Shown in pieces: positions 19,701 through 27,877 of a stretch of 64,000 nucleotides of DNA. This DNA comes from Bacillota bacterium (lineage in GTDB: Bacteria > Bacillota > Clostridia > Acetivibrionales > DSM-1351): positions 1 to 64,000 of the forward strand of contig JAEXOY010000013.1 in assembly GCA_023439045.1 (NCBI GenBank), given 5' to 3'. The notes below the pieces were generated by a model. That model worked only from the letters and a program-made list of their open reading frames with translations, was not told where the DNA came from and did no database searches. The position numbers were made by a program, and so were the translations under genes. The first letter of the stretch is position 1. Each line of letters starts with the position of its first letter.

Positions 19701-20307
19701 CCACCAAAGGAATCTCAAGTTCTCTCGAGAGCTTAATGAGCTGCTGGTTTACAAGATTTTGCTCGGCTATTCCATTGTACTGTAGTTCCAGATAAAAATT
19801 GCCCTTTCCAAAAATATTGTTAAACCTATTAGCCAACTCCACGGCCTTATCATAATCGTTGTTTAAAATCGCGGTAGGAATATCTCCCGAAAGGCAGGCA
19901 CTAAGCGCTATAATTCCTTCGGAGTACTTTTCTAGCGTTTCAAAATCAACTCTGGGCTTGTAATAATATCCTTCGGTGAACCCAATTGAAACGATTTTCA
20001 TAAGATTCTTGTAGCCTGTATTATTCTTCGCAAGCAATACGAGATGTCCATAATCGGAATCTCTCCCTGCCTGCTTATCAAATCTGCTTCTTTTTGCAGT
20101 ATATATTTCACAGCCTAAAATAGGTTTTATTCCATTTGCTTTAGCTTCTTTATAAAAATCAACCACTCCATACATAACGCCATGGTCAGTAATTGCAATG
20201 CTATCCATACCGAGTTCTTTAACTCTCTGAATAAGGTCGGATATTCTGTTTGCACCATCTAGCAGGCTATATTCTGTATGAACGTGGAGATGAACAAAAT
20301 TATTCAT
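16732..20307 (-). CDS. dnaE: DNA polymerase III alpha subunit DnaE
   Basis: A 1191-residue C-family replicative polymerase. It begins with the PHP domain (FVHLHVHTEYSLLDG), continues with the palm catalytic motif PDIDIDF (about residues 385-395), fingers, helix-hairpin-helix and a C-terminal OB fold (about 985-1070). There is no inserted proofreading exonuclease, so it is DnaE rather than PolC. Of two in-frame starts, ATG at 20307 is preferred; the one at 20349 adds 14 residues ahead of the PHP start and lacks a ribosome site. Confidence 0.96.
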   Translation of the reverse strand: MNNFVHLHVHTEYSLLDGANRISDLIQRVKELGMDSIAITDHGVMYGVVDFYKEAKANGIKPILGCEIYTAKRSRFDKQAGRDSDYGHLVLLAKNNTGYKNLMKIVSIGFTEGYYYKPRVDFETLEKYSEGIIALSACLSGDIPTAILNNDYDKAVELANRFNNIFGKGNFYLELQYNGIAEQNLVNQQLIKLSRELEIPLVATNDVHFLTRESSKPHEILMCIQTGKTINDDNRMKFNTDEVYVKSPEEMRSNFENVPEALENTVKIAQQCNVELEFGKLHLPAFDVPEGYEPFEYLKMQCLKGLSERYGEEHDADIDNRLFYELDVIEKMGYVDYFLIVWDFIRYARENDIMVGPGRGSAAGSLVSYCLGITSIDPLKYNLLFERFLNPERISMPDIDIDFCYERRQEVIDYVVRKYGKDKVAQIITFGTMAARGAIRDVGRALDIPYSDVDQIAKMIPFAIGMTINKALELNPELKKKYEESEQIAQLIDYALSLEGMPRHASTHAAGVVISKEPIVEYVPLQLNESSVTTQFPMTLLEELGLLKMDFLGLRTLTVIRDAVHLAQHSSGKDIDINKIDYDDSEVYKMIGEGRTAGIFQLESAGMTQFMKELQPSSLEDIIAGISLYRPGPMDQIPRYIKNKNNPKLIKYHHPLLENILNVTYGCMVYQEQVMQIVRELAGYSMGRSDLVRRAMSKKKISVMEQERKNFIYGIKEEDGTVAVKGAINNGVDEITANKIFDEMMDFASYAFNKSHAAAYAVVAYQTAWLKRYYPVEFLAASLNSFLGSSDKVSQYVNECKQMNIQVLPPDINESSVKFTVSDGKIRFGLAAVKNVGENAILAIKQERELNGKFISFMDFCQRVEGREINKRCIESLIKSGAFDSLNIFRSKLIAVYEKFLDSIGQARKKHMEGQLSIFDMMPEKEEALVEEYPDIEEYPQKVLLAMEKEMLGLFVSGHPLSEYQKILKENVSLYSIDLIHSGEDQVMEEGLTNTKLSDNMRVIVGGIVTSRKTKTTKSNSLMAFIALEDLFGTMELIVFPTIFEKFSYLLETENIIAVKGRISIKEDEQPKIICEEVVPIKDAPLLASSKTSGGRQRGEHRNGNAGTQNNVTAENQHGIYIRFPQQLERQQASSLRALFRYFSGNIPTYIMRYGETQYKRLERAYWVSINDTFLNELNERFGQENVEIKQ

Positions 20308-20501
20308 TATAGACTTATTCCCTTTCAAATTCTTGCTTTGTGACAACATATACTAATCATTATATCACAAGAAATATGCTTGGAAAAGTTGATTTGGTCA
20401 GCTCAATATCCCAAAGGTTTAGAGTACAAAAGGTTTGAAAAACGGGAAATATAGCGAGCTTTAGCAACATTGGTGATAGAATAATATAGGGGTGTAAATT
20501 T

Positions 20502-21107
20502 ATGGAAATCAAAAAAGAAAAAATTAACGGTTTTATCAGGTTTCTCAAAAATACTGAATTAATATCATATGATATAATATACCGCTTGTACTATAAAATG
20601 ATTTTTGGCTCAAAATTATACTATAAAAATAAGATATCTTCATTTACTTCCTGTGTTTTCTGTAAAAAGCTATCCTATAACAAGATAACTCATAAGTATC
20701 AATGTTTGAATAGCCAACATACGCCTTGCAGTGATTTGCTACCCTGTATTGTTCCTAATCATGATATAGCCCGAGCAAGAAATTTCTTTTATGCGGAAGA
20801 GGAAATACCGTGGTTATTTAAGGCCCCTTGTTCAAACTTTGAAAGTCTGGGTAGTGATGAATACTTTAAAAACTTTCTCTCCCTTAGCCTGAACAATAGC
20901 ATTATACGATTAGAGGCTTTAGAAGGTATAATGTTTGGAAGCAGCTGTGGTGATATTCCCTGTTACTTGTGTGCAGGTATTAACAAGGAGCTCTATCAAA
21001 AGTGTACTCATTTACAAAAGGCTAAGGACTGTGGAAGGTGTAACTTTATATACAACGTAATGTATGGCTATTATAATAAGAACTCAAATGTTATTAAGGT
21101 TTCGTAA
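20502..21107 (+). CDS. Cys-rich protein of unknown function
   Basis: A 201-residue protein with no recognised family. It has 12 cysteines: 51 and 54 (CVFC), 68, 76, 82, 110, 149, 154 and 157 (CYLC), 168, 177 and 180 (CGRC). Three CxxC pairs suggest one or more zinc or iron-sulfur sites. No signal peptide or membrane span is seen. AGGGGTG precedes the ATG and a strong terminator follows. It stands alone on the plus strand between dnaE and pgcA. Confidence 0.75.
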   Translation: MEIKKEKINGFIRFLKNTELISYDIIYRLYYKMIFGSKLYYKNKISSFTSCVFCKKLSYNKITHKYQCLNSQHTPCSDLLPCIVPNHDIARARNFFYAEEEIPWLFKAPCSNFESLGSDEYFKNFLSLSLNNSIIRLEALEGIMFGSSCGDIPCYLCAGINKELYQKCTHLQKAKDCGRCNFIYNVMYGYYNKNSNVIKVS

Positions 21108-21113
21108 AAAACA

Positions 21114-21155
21114 GAACTACAGATTTTGCAATATGCAAATATCTGTAGTTCCTTT
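21114..21155 (+). terminator. Terminator of the Cys-rich gene
   Basis: Perfect 10-base arms GAACTACAGA (21114-21123) and TCTGTAGTTC (21142-21151) are followed by CTTTT. The position is seven bases past the stop. Confidence 0.8.
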
Positions 21156-21231
21156 TATAAACACTAATTTTGATGTTATATTAATAATCAACTTCTTAAT
21201 AAATATCTCAGACTAAAGTCAAATAGATACT

Positions 21232-22962
21232 TTACAGTAATGGCTTTACAGTCTCAAGAACACTATTTGTCAGGTTCTGCAGTTTTTGCTTTGCAAGCTC
21301 TAGGGTCTTTTCTGATACACCGTAGTAAATCTTGATTTTAGGCTCAGTACCTGAAGGCCTAACACAGAACCAAGAACCGTCTACCGTCTCAAAATATAAA
21401 ACATCCGACTCAGGTAAAGTGAGCTTTTCAACTGTGCCATCAGCAATTACCGTTCTGATGCCATTTTGATAATCCCTGATTGCTTTTATCTTGAAGTCTC
21501 CAAAGCTACTGTATTTGGTATTTCTCATACTCTTCATGGCATCTTTAATCTTGGTTAAGCCGTCTTTGCCTTCAAGCGTAAAGGAATTGATACCCTCAAG
21601 ATAATAGCCGTATTTTTCAAAAAGACTGATAAGTGCATCATAAAGCGACATGCCTTTGAGCTTGTAATAAGCCGCCATTTCAGCAATAAGCATTGATGCA
21701 ACAACAGCGTCCTTATCTCTAACATTAGTACCAGCAAGGTATCCATAGCTCTCTTCAAACCCAAACAGGTACTTCTGGTCTCCTTCTTCGTCTCTTAACT
21801 TGATTTGTTCACCAATAAATTTAAAACCGGTAAGCACTTCTAACAGTTCAACATCGTAGTTCTCAGCTATAGCTCTTGTAAGCTCAGTTGTAACTATTGT
21901 TTTTACAACAAAACCGTTTGTAGGAAGCTTTCCATTCTCCTTGAGAGCGGAGAGTATATATTCCATTAGCAAACAACCTGTCTGGTTCCCTGTCAATACC
22001 TCATATTGACCATCATTTTTTCTAACTACCACTCCAACACGGTCGCTATCGGGGTCAGTACCAATAATAAGGTCTACATTATTCTCAGATGCAAGTTTAA
22101 TAGCAATCTCAAACGCTGAGCGCTCCTCTGGATTAGGTGATTTAACTGTAGAGAAATCACTATCAGGAAGCTCCTGTTCCTTGACTACCAGAACGTTTTT
22201 GAAGCCAATTTCCTTAAGAATTCTTCTAACCGGCTTGTTGCCTGTACCATGCAATGGTGTATAGACAATCTTAAAGCTGTCAGCAACCTTTTCTACTGCA
22301 TCCTTATTAATGCAGAGCTGCTTAAGGTTTTCATTATATGCGTCATCAATCTCACTTCCTATAATCTTAAGAAGTCCTTTTTCAATTGCCTCTTCCTTTG
22401 ATATAGTCTTAACGGTAGTAATGTCTTCTATCTTGTTTATATAAATGATTACAGTATTTGCTGCTTCAAGCGGAAGCTGTCCACCATCTTCTCCATATAC
22501 CTTGTAACCATTGTACTGCTTTGGATTGTGACTTGCCGTAACAACAACCCCAGCAGCAGCCTTTAGATATCTAACAGAAAAGGACAGTTCGGGTACAGGT
22601 CTTAATTCATCAAACAGGTAAGTCTTGATTCCATTTGCGCAGAATACTTTTGCCGCCTCTAAAGAAAATTCAGGTGACATAAATCTTGAGTCATATGCAA
22701 TAACAATCCCTCTCTCCTGTGTGCCTGTTTCCTTTATATAGTCAGCAAGGCCTTGTGACGCAACCCTAACCGTATAAATGTTCATTCTATTAGTTCCGGC
22801 ACCAATTATTCCTCTTAATCCTCCAGTGCCGAATTCCAAGTTTTTGTAAAATCTGTCCTCAATCTCCTTCTCATTATCCTTGAGACCAAGCAGTTCATTC
22901 TTTGTTTCCTTATCAAAATAATCACTTTCTAACCAAAATTTCAACTTTGTAGCGCTATCCAT
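21232..22962 (-). CDS. pgcA: Alpha-phosphoglucomutase / phosphomannomutase
   Basis: An alpha-D-phosphohexomutase of 576 residues that interconverts hexose 1- and 6-phosphates. The phosphoserine loop TASHNPKQYNGYK (about 142-154), metal loop GTDPDSDRVG (about 300-309), sugar-binding GFEESYG (about 400) and phosphate-binding RPSGTEPKIKIY (near 540) are all intact. The length fits the Bacillus PgcA (YhxB) type, which feeds UDP-glucose and glycolipid synthesis. No operon partner is close. Confidence 0.94.
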   Translation of the reverse strand: MDSATKLKFWLESDYFDKETKNELLGLKDNEKEIEDRFYKNLEFGTGGLRGIIGAGTNRMNIYTVRVASQGLADYIKETGTQERGIVIAYDSRFMSPEFSLEAAKVFCANGIKTYLFDELRPVPELSFSVRYLKAAAGVVVTASHNPKQYNGYKVYGEDGGQLPLEAANTVIIYINKIEDITTVKTISKEEAIEKGLLKIIGSEIDDAYNENLKQLCINKDAVEKVADSFKIVYTPLHGTGNKPVRRILKEIGFKNVLVVKEQELPDSDFSTVKSPNPEERSAFEIAIKLASENNVDLIIGTDPDSDRVGVVVRKNDGQYEVLTGNQTGCLLMEYILSALKENGKLPTNGFVVKTIVTTELTRAIAENYDVELLEVLTGFKFIGEQIKLRDEEGDQKYLFGFEESYGYLAGTNVRDKDAVVASMLIAEMAAYYKLKGMSLYDALISLFEKYGYYLEGINSFTLEGKDGLTKIKDAMKSMRNTKYSSFGDFKIKAIRDYQNGIRTVIADGTVEKLTLPESDVLYFETVDGSWFCVRPSGTEPKIKIYYGVSEKTLELAKQKLQNLTNSVLETVKPLL

Positions 22963-23260
22963 AATAAACCTGTAACCTCCTATAAATACTTACTTATACT
23001 CATATTGGTATATGACAAAGTAATTAATTTTATTGTAAATTTAATGTTATTCTTTATTATTTTACTTATTGGATACTACATCCATCTAAGCAAATCAGTA
23101 TAAGTATATCATAAACATACACAATTTCAATTGTGTTTTAAATCTCAAAAACACTATTGCCCTCATTGCAGTTTCATTACCAGTTTATATTCCTGCTTCA
23201 ATATCCCCTCTTTAATACCCCTGCTTCATATCCCTGCTTCATATTCCTGCTTCCCCCATA
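22963..23260. other. Non-coding gap between lrgB and pgcA
   Basis: No gene was found in these 298 bases. They hold an 8-base hairpin ACACAATT/AATTGTGT (23119-23136) without a usable T-run on the minus strand, and the short tandem repeats listed at 23190-23256. Confidence 0.6.
23190..23256 (-). repeat. Short tandem repeats just after the lrgB stop
   Basis: On the minus strand the unit GAAGCAGG(A/G)ATAT, about 13 bases, occurs four times with small changes, interrupted once by AAAGAGGGGATATT. The array starts within ten bases of the lrgB stop codon. Confidence 0.75.
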
Positions 23261-23956
23261 CTAGAAAACACCCAATTTAAAGAGTATTGTTGCAATAATA
23301 ACTGTGGTGATACCAGTGAGTCCAATAGCTAGGCCGCTCATCGCACCCTGAGTTTCCCCTAGCTCAACAGCCTTTGTAGTCCCAAGGGCATGTGCCGATG
23401 TACCAATTGCAATGCCTTGTGAGGTTGCATCTTTAATTTTAAATATTTTTAATACCACCGGTGCAAATACCGCTCCTATTATACCGGTAATAATAATAGC
23501 AGCTACCGTTACTGATGGAATGCCGCCAATCTGTTGCGATAGTTCAATTCCAAGTGGCGTGGTTATAGATTTTGGTATCAGTGAAGCAAGTAACTCAGGA
23601 GAAAGTGAAAAGGCTCTCCCAAGTATATAAACACTCACTATAGCAGTTATGCTCCCCACTAATACTCCGGAAATAATTGCTACCCAATCCTTTTTCAAAG
23701 CTGCAATATTCTTATAAAGCGGTACAGCTAAAATGACAGTTGCCGGTGTAAGAAAAAAGGATATTAGATTACCTCCACTCTGATATTTTTCCAAGGGTAT
23801 CTTCAGAATGACGATTAGCAGCATTACTATTGCAATTGCAATCATAAGAGGATTAAATAATGCGATTTTTGTTTTCTTATTAATCAGTATCCCTAGTTCA
23901 AAGGCGAGCAATGAAATAAGAACAGCAAAAATTGGTGTTTCGATTATGTATCTCAT
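23261..23956 (-). CDS. lrgB: LrgB-family membrane protein
   Basis: A 231-residue integral membrane protein with LrgB/CidB family features such as ASLIPKSITTPLG and IGTSAHALGTTKA. With LrgA it forms the antiholin-like pair; the Bacillus pair (PftAB) transports pyruvate. The ATG at 23956 is chosen because AGGAGG is directly upstream; the longer frame from 24031 lies inside lrgA. It overlaps the lrgA stop as ATGA, a sign of translational coupling. Confidence 0.92.
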   Translation of the reverse strand: MRYIIETPIFAVLISLLAFELGILINKKTKIALFNPLMIAIAIVMLLIVILKIPLEKYQSGGNLISFFLTPATVILAVPLYKNIAALKKDWVAIISGVLVGSITAIVSVYILGRAFSLSPELLASLIPKSITTPLGIELSQQIGGIPSVTVAAIIITGIIGAVFAPVVLKIFKIKDATSQGIAIGTSAHALGTTKAVELGETQGAMSGLAIGLTGITTVIIATILFKLGVF

Positions 23957-24303
23957 CGTCTTGACCTCCTCTTGATAAATTCCATAGTGCATCCGGTAAC
24001 AATCATTACAATAAATGTGGTTACCAGACAAATGACCAGCAGCGGGATTAAATTGGCCTTTAGAATACCGGTATATTCCAGTAATCCTACCCCCGCTGGG
24101 ATAAAGAAGAGTGCAAGGTGATCAAGAAGAAACTTAGTTATTTCTTCTATCATAGAAAGTTTAATTATGCCCGTCAAAAGGCATATAAATAGCAATATCA
24201 TACCTATTATGCTTCCAGGCAAGGGTACATGTAGTACCCTGTTACAAAACTCGCCTAAAAAGCAAATACATAAAATAATCAATAATTGTCTTATCAGCTT
24301 CAT
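23953..24303 (-). CDS. lrgA: LrgA/CidA-family membrane protein
   Basis: A 116-residue protein with four predicted membrane segments and the family motif LPGSIIGMILLF. It ends in a basic tail (KRRSRR). The gene is coupled to lrgB and follows uvrB by 43 bases in the same direction with no terminator seen, so partial readthrough from uvrB is possible. The role is holin-like export or pyruvate transport, known only from family members. Confidence 0.92.
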   Translation of the reverse strand: MKLIRQLLIILCICFLGEFCNRVLHVPLPGSIIGMILLFICLLTGIIKLSMIEEITKFLLDHLALFFIPAGVGLLEYTGILKANLIPLLVICLVTTFIVMIVTGCTMEFIKRRSRR

Positions 24304-24346
24304 TTATTACTACCCCTATATTGTCCTCATTGGTTTTTTTTAAAGT

Positions 24347-26326
24347 TCAGCTCTGTTCTATCTCTCTCTTCAGTTCTGTTATCTTATCTCTTAATTCTGC
24401 AGCACGTTCAAATTGTAAGTCTTTTGCGGCTTGTACCATTTCTTTTTGCAATTTATCAATGGCCTTATTCAGGTCGTCAATAGACATTTTCCCAGACTTT
24501 ACAGAGTATTTAGCCTCGTCCTCTGCTGCCTTAGTAGCTTCAATAAGGTCCCTAACAGACTTTTGTATTGTTTTAGGAACTATTCCATGTATTCTATTGA
24601 ACTCAGTTTGTATACTTCTACGCCTGTTTGTTTCACTTATCGCTCTGCTCATTGAGCCCGTTATATTATCAGCATACATTATAACCTGACCTTCTGAGTT
24701 TCTAGCAGCTCTACCAATTGTCTGTATTAATGAAGTTTCAGAACGCAAGAAACCCTCCTTGTCAGCATCAAGTATTGCAACCAGTGAAACCTCAGGGATA
24801 TCAAGTCCTTCTCTCAATAGATTAATTCCAATTAACACATCAAATACACCTAGTCGTAAATCCCTGATAATTTCCATTCTTTCAAAGGTAACAATATCTG
24901 AGTGAAGGTACTTAACCTTGAGATTGAGTTCCTTCATATAATCAGTTAAATCCTCTGCCATTTTCTTTGTGAGCGTTGTTACAAGCACTCTCTGATTTTT
25001 CTCGGTACGCTTATTAATCTCACCTATTAAGTCATCTATCTGCCCCTTTACAGGCTTAACTATTATCTCAGGGTCAACAAGTCCAGTTGGTCTGATAATC
25101 TGTTCAACTACTTGTGTTGAGTGCTCCCTCTCATATGCAGCAGGCGTAGCACTTACATATACCACTTGATTTACCCTTTCTTCAAATTCCTTAAACATCA
25201 GCGGTCTGTTATCAAAAGCAGATGGTAGTCTAAAACCATACTCCACCAGTGATTGTTTTCTTGCTCTATCTCCATTATACATCGCACCTATCTGCGAAAC
25301 TGTAACATGGGACTCATCTATTACAAGCAGATAATCGTCTGGGAAGTAGTCTATTAATGTAAATGGAGAGCTTCCAGGTTCTCTGCCGCTTATATGCCTC
25401 GAATAATTCTCGATGCCTGAGCAGAAGCCTATCTCTGACATCATTTCCAGGTCATATCGTGTTCTCTGCTCAATTCTTTGTGCCTCGAGCAGTTTGCCTT
25501 CCATTTTGAATTGCTCTATTCTTTCCTCTAGCTCCTTCTCAATAGTAACAATGGCTTTTTCCATTTTAGGTCGGGTAGTGGCATAGTGAGATGCAGGGAA
25601 TACTGCTATATGATTTCTTGTACCCAAAATTTCCCCGGTTAAATAATCAACCTCTGTAATTTTTTCAATCTCATCTCCAAAAAACTCAACCCTTAGTACC
25701 ATTTCAGAGCTATTGGCAGGAAAGATTTCCAGAACATCTCCTCTCGCTCTGAAACGTCCTCTTCTGAAATCAATTTCATTTCGCTCATACTGTATTTCAA
25801 CCAGCTTCCTAATAATCTCGTCCCTATCCTTCTGCATGCCCACTCTAAGTGACAGCATAAGGTCAGTGTAATCCTCCGGGTCACCCAAACCGTAAATGCA
25901 AGATACACTTGCAACAATAATAACGTCCCTTCTTTCAAAAAGCGCTGCTGTAGCAGAGTGTCTCAACTTATCTATCTCTTCATTAACAGAGGAATCCTTC
26001 TCTATATAGGTATCTGTAGTTGGGATGTAGGCTTCGGGTTGGTAGTAATCATAATAGGAAACAAAGTATTCAACAACATTGTTGGGGAAAAACTCCTTAA
26101 ACTCGCTACATAGCTGAGCTGCAAGTGTCTTATTGTGTGCTATAACAAGTGTTGGCTTTTGAACCTGCTCGATAACCTTTGCCACTGTATATGTTTTTCC
26201 TGAGCCAGTAACTCCTAAAAGTGTTTGATGCTTTTCCCCCTTTAATATCCCATCAGATAAAGCAGCAATAGCTTTTGGCTGGTCACCAGTAGGCTGATAT
26301 TCAGATATTACCTCGAACTTATTCAT
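24347..26326 (-). CDS. uvrB: Excinuclease ABC subunit B
   Basis: The damage-verifying helicase subunit of nucleotide excision repair (659 residues). Walker A GVTGSGKT, the beta-hairpin region with YYDYYQPEAY, helicase motifs (VIDESH, QTIGRAARN) and the C-terminal UVR motif (KDLQFERAAELRDKI) are all seen. ATG at 26326 has AGGAGA upstream; the TTG at 26344 is too early. A LexA-like palindrome overlaps its promoter. Confidence 0.97.
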   Translation of the reverse strand: MNKFEVISEYQPTGDQPKAIAALSDGILKGEKHQTLLGVTGSGKTYTVAKVIEQVQKPTLVIAHNKTLAAQLCSEFKEFFPNNVVEYFVSYYDYYQPEAYIPTTDTYIEKDSSVNEEIDKLRHSATAALFERRDVIIVASVSCIYGLGDPEDYTDLMLSLRVGMQKDRDEIIRKLVEIQYERNEIDFRRGRFRARGDVLEIFPANSSEMVLRVEFFGDEIEKITEVDYLTGEILGTRNHIAVFPASHYATTRPKMEKAIVTIEKELEERIEQFKMEGKLLEAQRIEQRTRYDLEMMSEIGFCSGIENYSRHISGREPGSSPFTLIDYFPDDYLLVIDESHVTVSQIGAMYNGDRARKQSLVEYGFRLPSAFDNRPLMFKEFEERVNQVVYVSATPAAYEREHSTQVVEQIIRPTGLVDPEIIVKPVKGQIDDLIGEINKRTEKNQRVLVTTLTKKMAEDLTDYMKELNLKVKYLHSDIVTFERMEIIRDLRLGVFDVLIGINLLREGLDIPEVSLVAILDADKEGFLRSETSLIQTIGRAARNSEGQVIMYADNITGSMSRAISETNRRRSIQTEFNRIHGIVPKTIQKSVRDLIEATKAAEDEAKYSVKSGKMSIDDLNKAIDKLQKEMVQAAKDLQFERAAELRDKITELKREIEQS

Positions 26327-26403
26327 AAATTTCTCCTGTCGCAATATGGTTAATATATTGAATTAACTATAATATTTTTATCTTAAATTAATAAATTATT
26401 TCC

Positions 26404-26443
26404 ATTTTATCATGAAAACTTATGCATATCAAACATATGTTTG
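26404..26443 (-). promoter_or_regulatory. uvrB promoter with overlapping LexA-like box
   Basis: TTGATA (26432-26427), a 17-base spacer and TAAAAT (26409-26404) form a good promoter about 80 bases before uvrB. The perfect 14-base palindrome CAAACATATGTTTG (26430-26443) overlaps the -35 box. It differs from the Firmicute LexA/DinR site CGAACATATGTTCG by one symmetric change per half. uvrB is a classic SOS gene, so LexA control is likely. Confidence 0.7.
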
Positions 26444-26483
26444 GATTTCTTGGCAAGTGTGCTTCGGCTTGTCTAGGCGCACG

Positions 26484-26521
26484 CACAAAAGGACGCCCCC
26501 GATAATAACTCAAGGTCGCCC
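26484..26521 (-). terminator. Likely terminator of trpS
   Basis: GC-rich arms GGGCGACC (26521-26514) and GGGCGTCC (26498-26491) pair in seven of eight positions, counting one G-U, and are followed by TTTT on the minus strand, 20 bases after trpS. Confidence 0.5.
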
Positions 26522-26541
26522 TCCAAAACGCCATTAATTTA

Positions 26542-27552
26542 TTAAGTTTTAGGAACTAATCCAACCTTTTTATAAACCTTAGATACTGTCTTTCTTGAAA
26601 TATAAAACGCCTTTTCTGCACTTTCTTTAAGCACAGTATTCAAAAAATCCTTATTTGAAGAATACTCATTATACCTTTGCTGAACCGGCTTCAAAACATC
26701 AGCAACTGACAAACCTACTGCTTCCTTGAGATCGCCGTAGCTGAGGCCTGCAAACTGCTTTTCAATCTCCTCTATGGTTTTACCTGTTGTACTTGAGTAT
26801 ATGCTTATTAGATTGCTTACACCAGGCTTATTTTCCTCATCATATCTAATCTCTCTCTCAGAGTCAGTAACGGCGCGCTTAAACTTACGTAGTATAACAT
26901 CCAGAGGGTCAAGAATTGATACATAAGCGTTCTCATTTTCATCCGACTTAGACATCTTCTTCTCAGGCTCTTGAAGACTCATTATTTTTGCACCAATCTT
27001 AGGAATGTATGCTTCGGGAATCCTAAATGTTTCGCCATATATATTATTAAAGCGCTCAGCAATATCTCTTGTAATCTCAAGATGCTGCTTTTGATCCTGA
27101 CCAATTGGAACAAGATCAGTTTGGTATAGAAGTATATCTGCTGCCATAAGCACAGGATAGGTATACAATCCAGCATTTATGTTGTCTGAATGCCTCTGTG
27201 ACTTATCTTTGAACTGAGTCATTCTGTTCAATTCACCCATATAAGTATAGCAATTTAATATCCAAGCTAATTCAGCATGACCACTAACATGTGATTGAAG
27301 GTAGAGTATACATTTCTCAGGATCAAGTCCACATGCCATGTAAAGAGCCAAAAGATTAAGGCTCCTCTGCCTAAGCTCCGCAGGTTTCTGCCTGACCGTA
27401 AGTGTATGCATATCTACAACACAATATATGCAGTCATATTCGTCCTGCATAGGTATCCAATTCTTTATAGCACCTAAATAGTTGCCTATTGTAAGATTTC
27501 CGGAAGGCTGTACCCCACTAAATATTCTTTTTTTCTGTACATTTTGCTCCAT
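26542..27552 (-). CDS. trpS: Tryptophanyl-tRNA synthetase
   Basis: A class Ic aminoacyl-tRNA synthetase of 336 residues that charges tRNA-Trp. The HIGH-equivalent region is PSGNLTIGNYLGAI (16-29) and the KMSKS motif reads KKMSKSDEN (about 198-206). The DQKQH motif of the Trp pocket is present. The leader to the previous small gene is only 50 bases, too short for a T-box. The family is certain. Confidence 0.97.
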   Translation of the reverse strand: MEQNVQKKRIFSGVQPSGNLTIGNYLGAIKNWIPMQDEYDCIYCVVDMHTLTVRQKPAELRQRSLNLLALYMACGLDPEKCILYLQSHVSGHAELAWILNCYTYMGELNRMTQFKDKSQRHSDNINAGLYTYPVLMAADILLYQTDLVPIGQDQKQHLEITRDIAERFNNIYGETFRIPEAYIPKIGAKIMSLQEPEKKMSKSDENENAYVSILDPLDVILRKFKRAVTDSEREIRYDEENKPGVSNLISIYSSTTGKTIEEIEKQFAGLSYGDLKEAVGLSVADVLKPVQQRYNEYSSNKDFLNTVLKESAEKAFYISRKTVSKVYKKVGLVPKT

Positions 27553-27602
27553 ATATTATCCCATTCCTTTCTAACAATAGATTTTACCATTGAATAGCTC
27601 TG

Positions 27603-27776
27603 CTAACAACCCTTATCCTTTTTTTTAATATATCCAATATAGGCAATAGCAAAACCTAATCCCGCTATAAAATAATATATTCCGCTTGCTTGTCTTCCTG
27701 ATACAAACTTGAGCGCAGAAAAGGCAAATAATACTAATGAAAAAAATGAAAAGCCAAAACGCATTATTTTATCCAT
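27603..27776 (-). CDS. Small membrane protein (57 residues)
   Basis: A short frame starting MDKIMRFGF at 27776 and ending KKKDKGC at the TAG in 27603-27605. Two hydrophobic segments (about 7-25 and 33-50) flank a short basic loop (GRQ), with a Lys-rich tail inside. GGAGA lies before the ATG. It sits between the terminator of the transporter operon and trpS, and may share a transcript with trpS. No family is known. Confidence 0.65.
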   Translation of the reverse strand: MDKIMRFGFSFFSLVLFAFSALKFVSGRQASGIYYFIAGLGFAIAYIGYIKKKDKGC

Positions 27777-27814
27777 AATTTTTCTCCTAAAATGCTAGAA
27801 ATCTTATGCCATAC

Positions 27815-27870
27815 TCATAAAAATACCAGCACACTGTTTATGTCTATTATGTCATAAAAATATGCTGGTA
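27815..27870 (-). terminator. Terminator after the nucleoside transporter operon
   Basis: Perfect 8-base arms TACCAGCA and TGCTGGTA (27870-27863 and 27831-27824 on the minus strand) with a 31-base loop are followed by TTTTTAT. It starts eight bases past the stop of the last permease gene. Confidence 0.65.
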
Positions 27871-27877
27871 GCTATAT

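Noticed and set aside
23119..23136. Hairpin ACACAATT/AATTGTGT as the lrgB terminator
   Set aside because: The T-run is on the plus-strand side, where no gene ends.
23957..24031. N-terminal extension of lrgB
   Set aside because: It lies inside lrgA in another frame; the ATG at 23956 has AGGAGG.
26444..26541. GC-rich patch that looked like a foreign or mobile remnant
   Set aside because: It is best explained as the trpS terminator stem; no inverted terminal repeats or transposase pieces are seen.
27553..27602. T-box or TRAP site upstream of trpS
   Set aside because: Only 50 bases separate trpS from the next gene; no T-box sequence and no series of GAG/UAG triplets was found.
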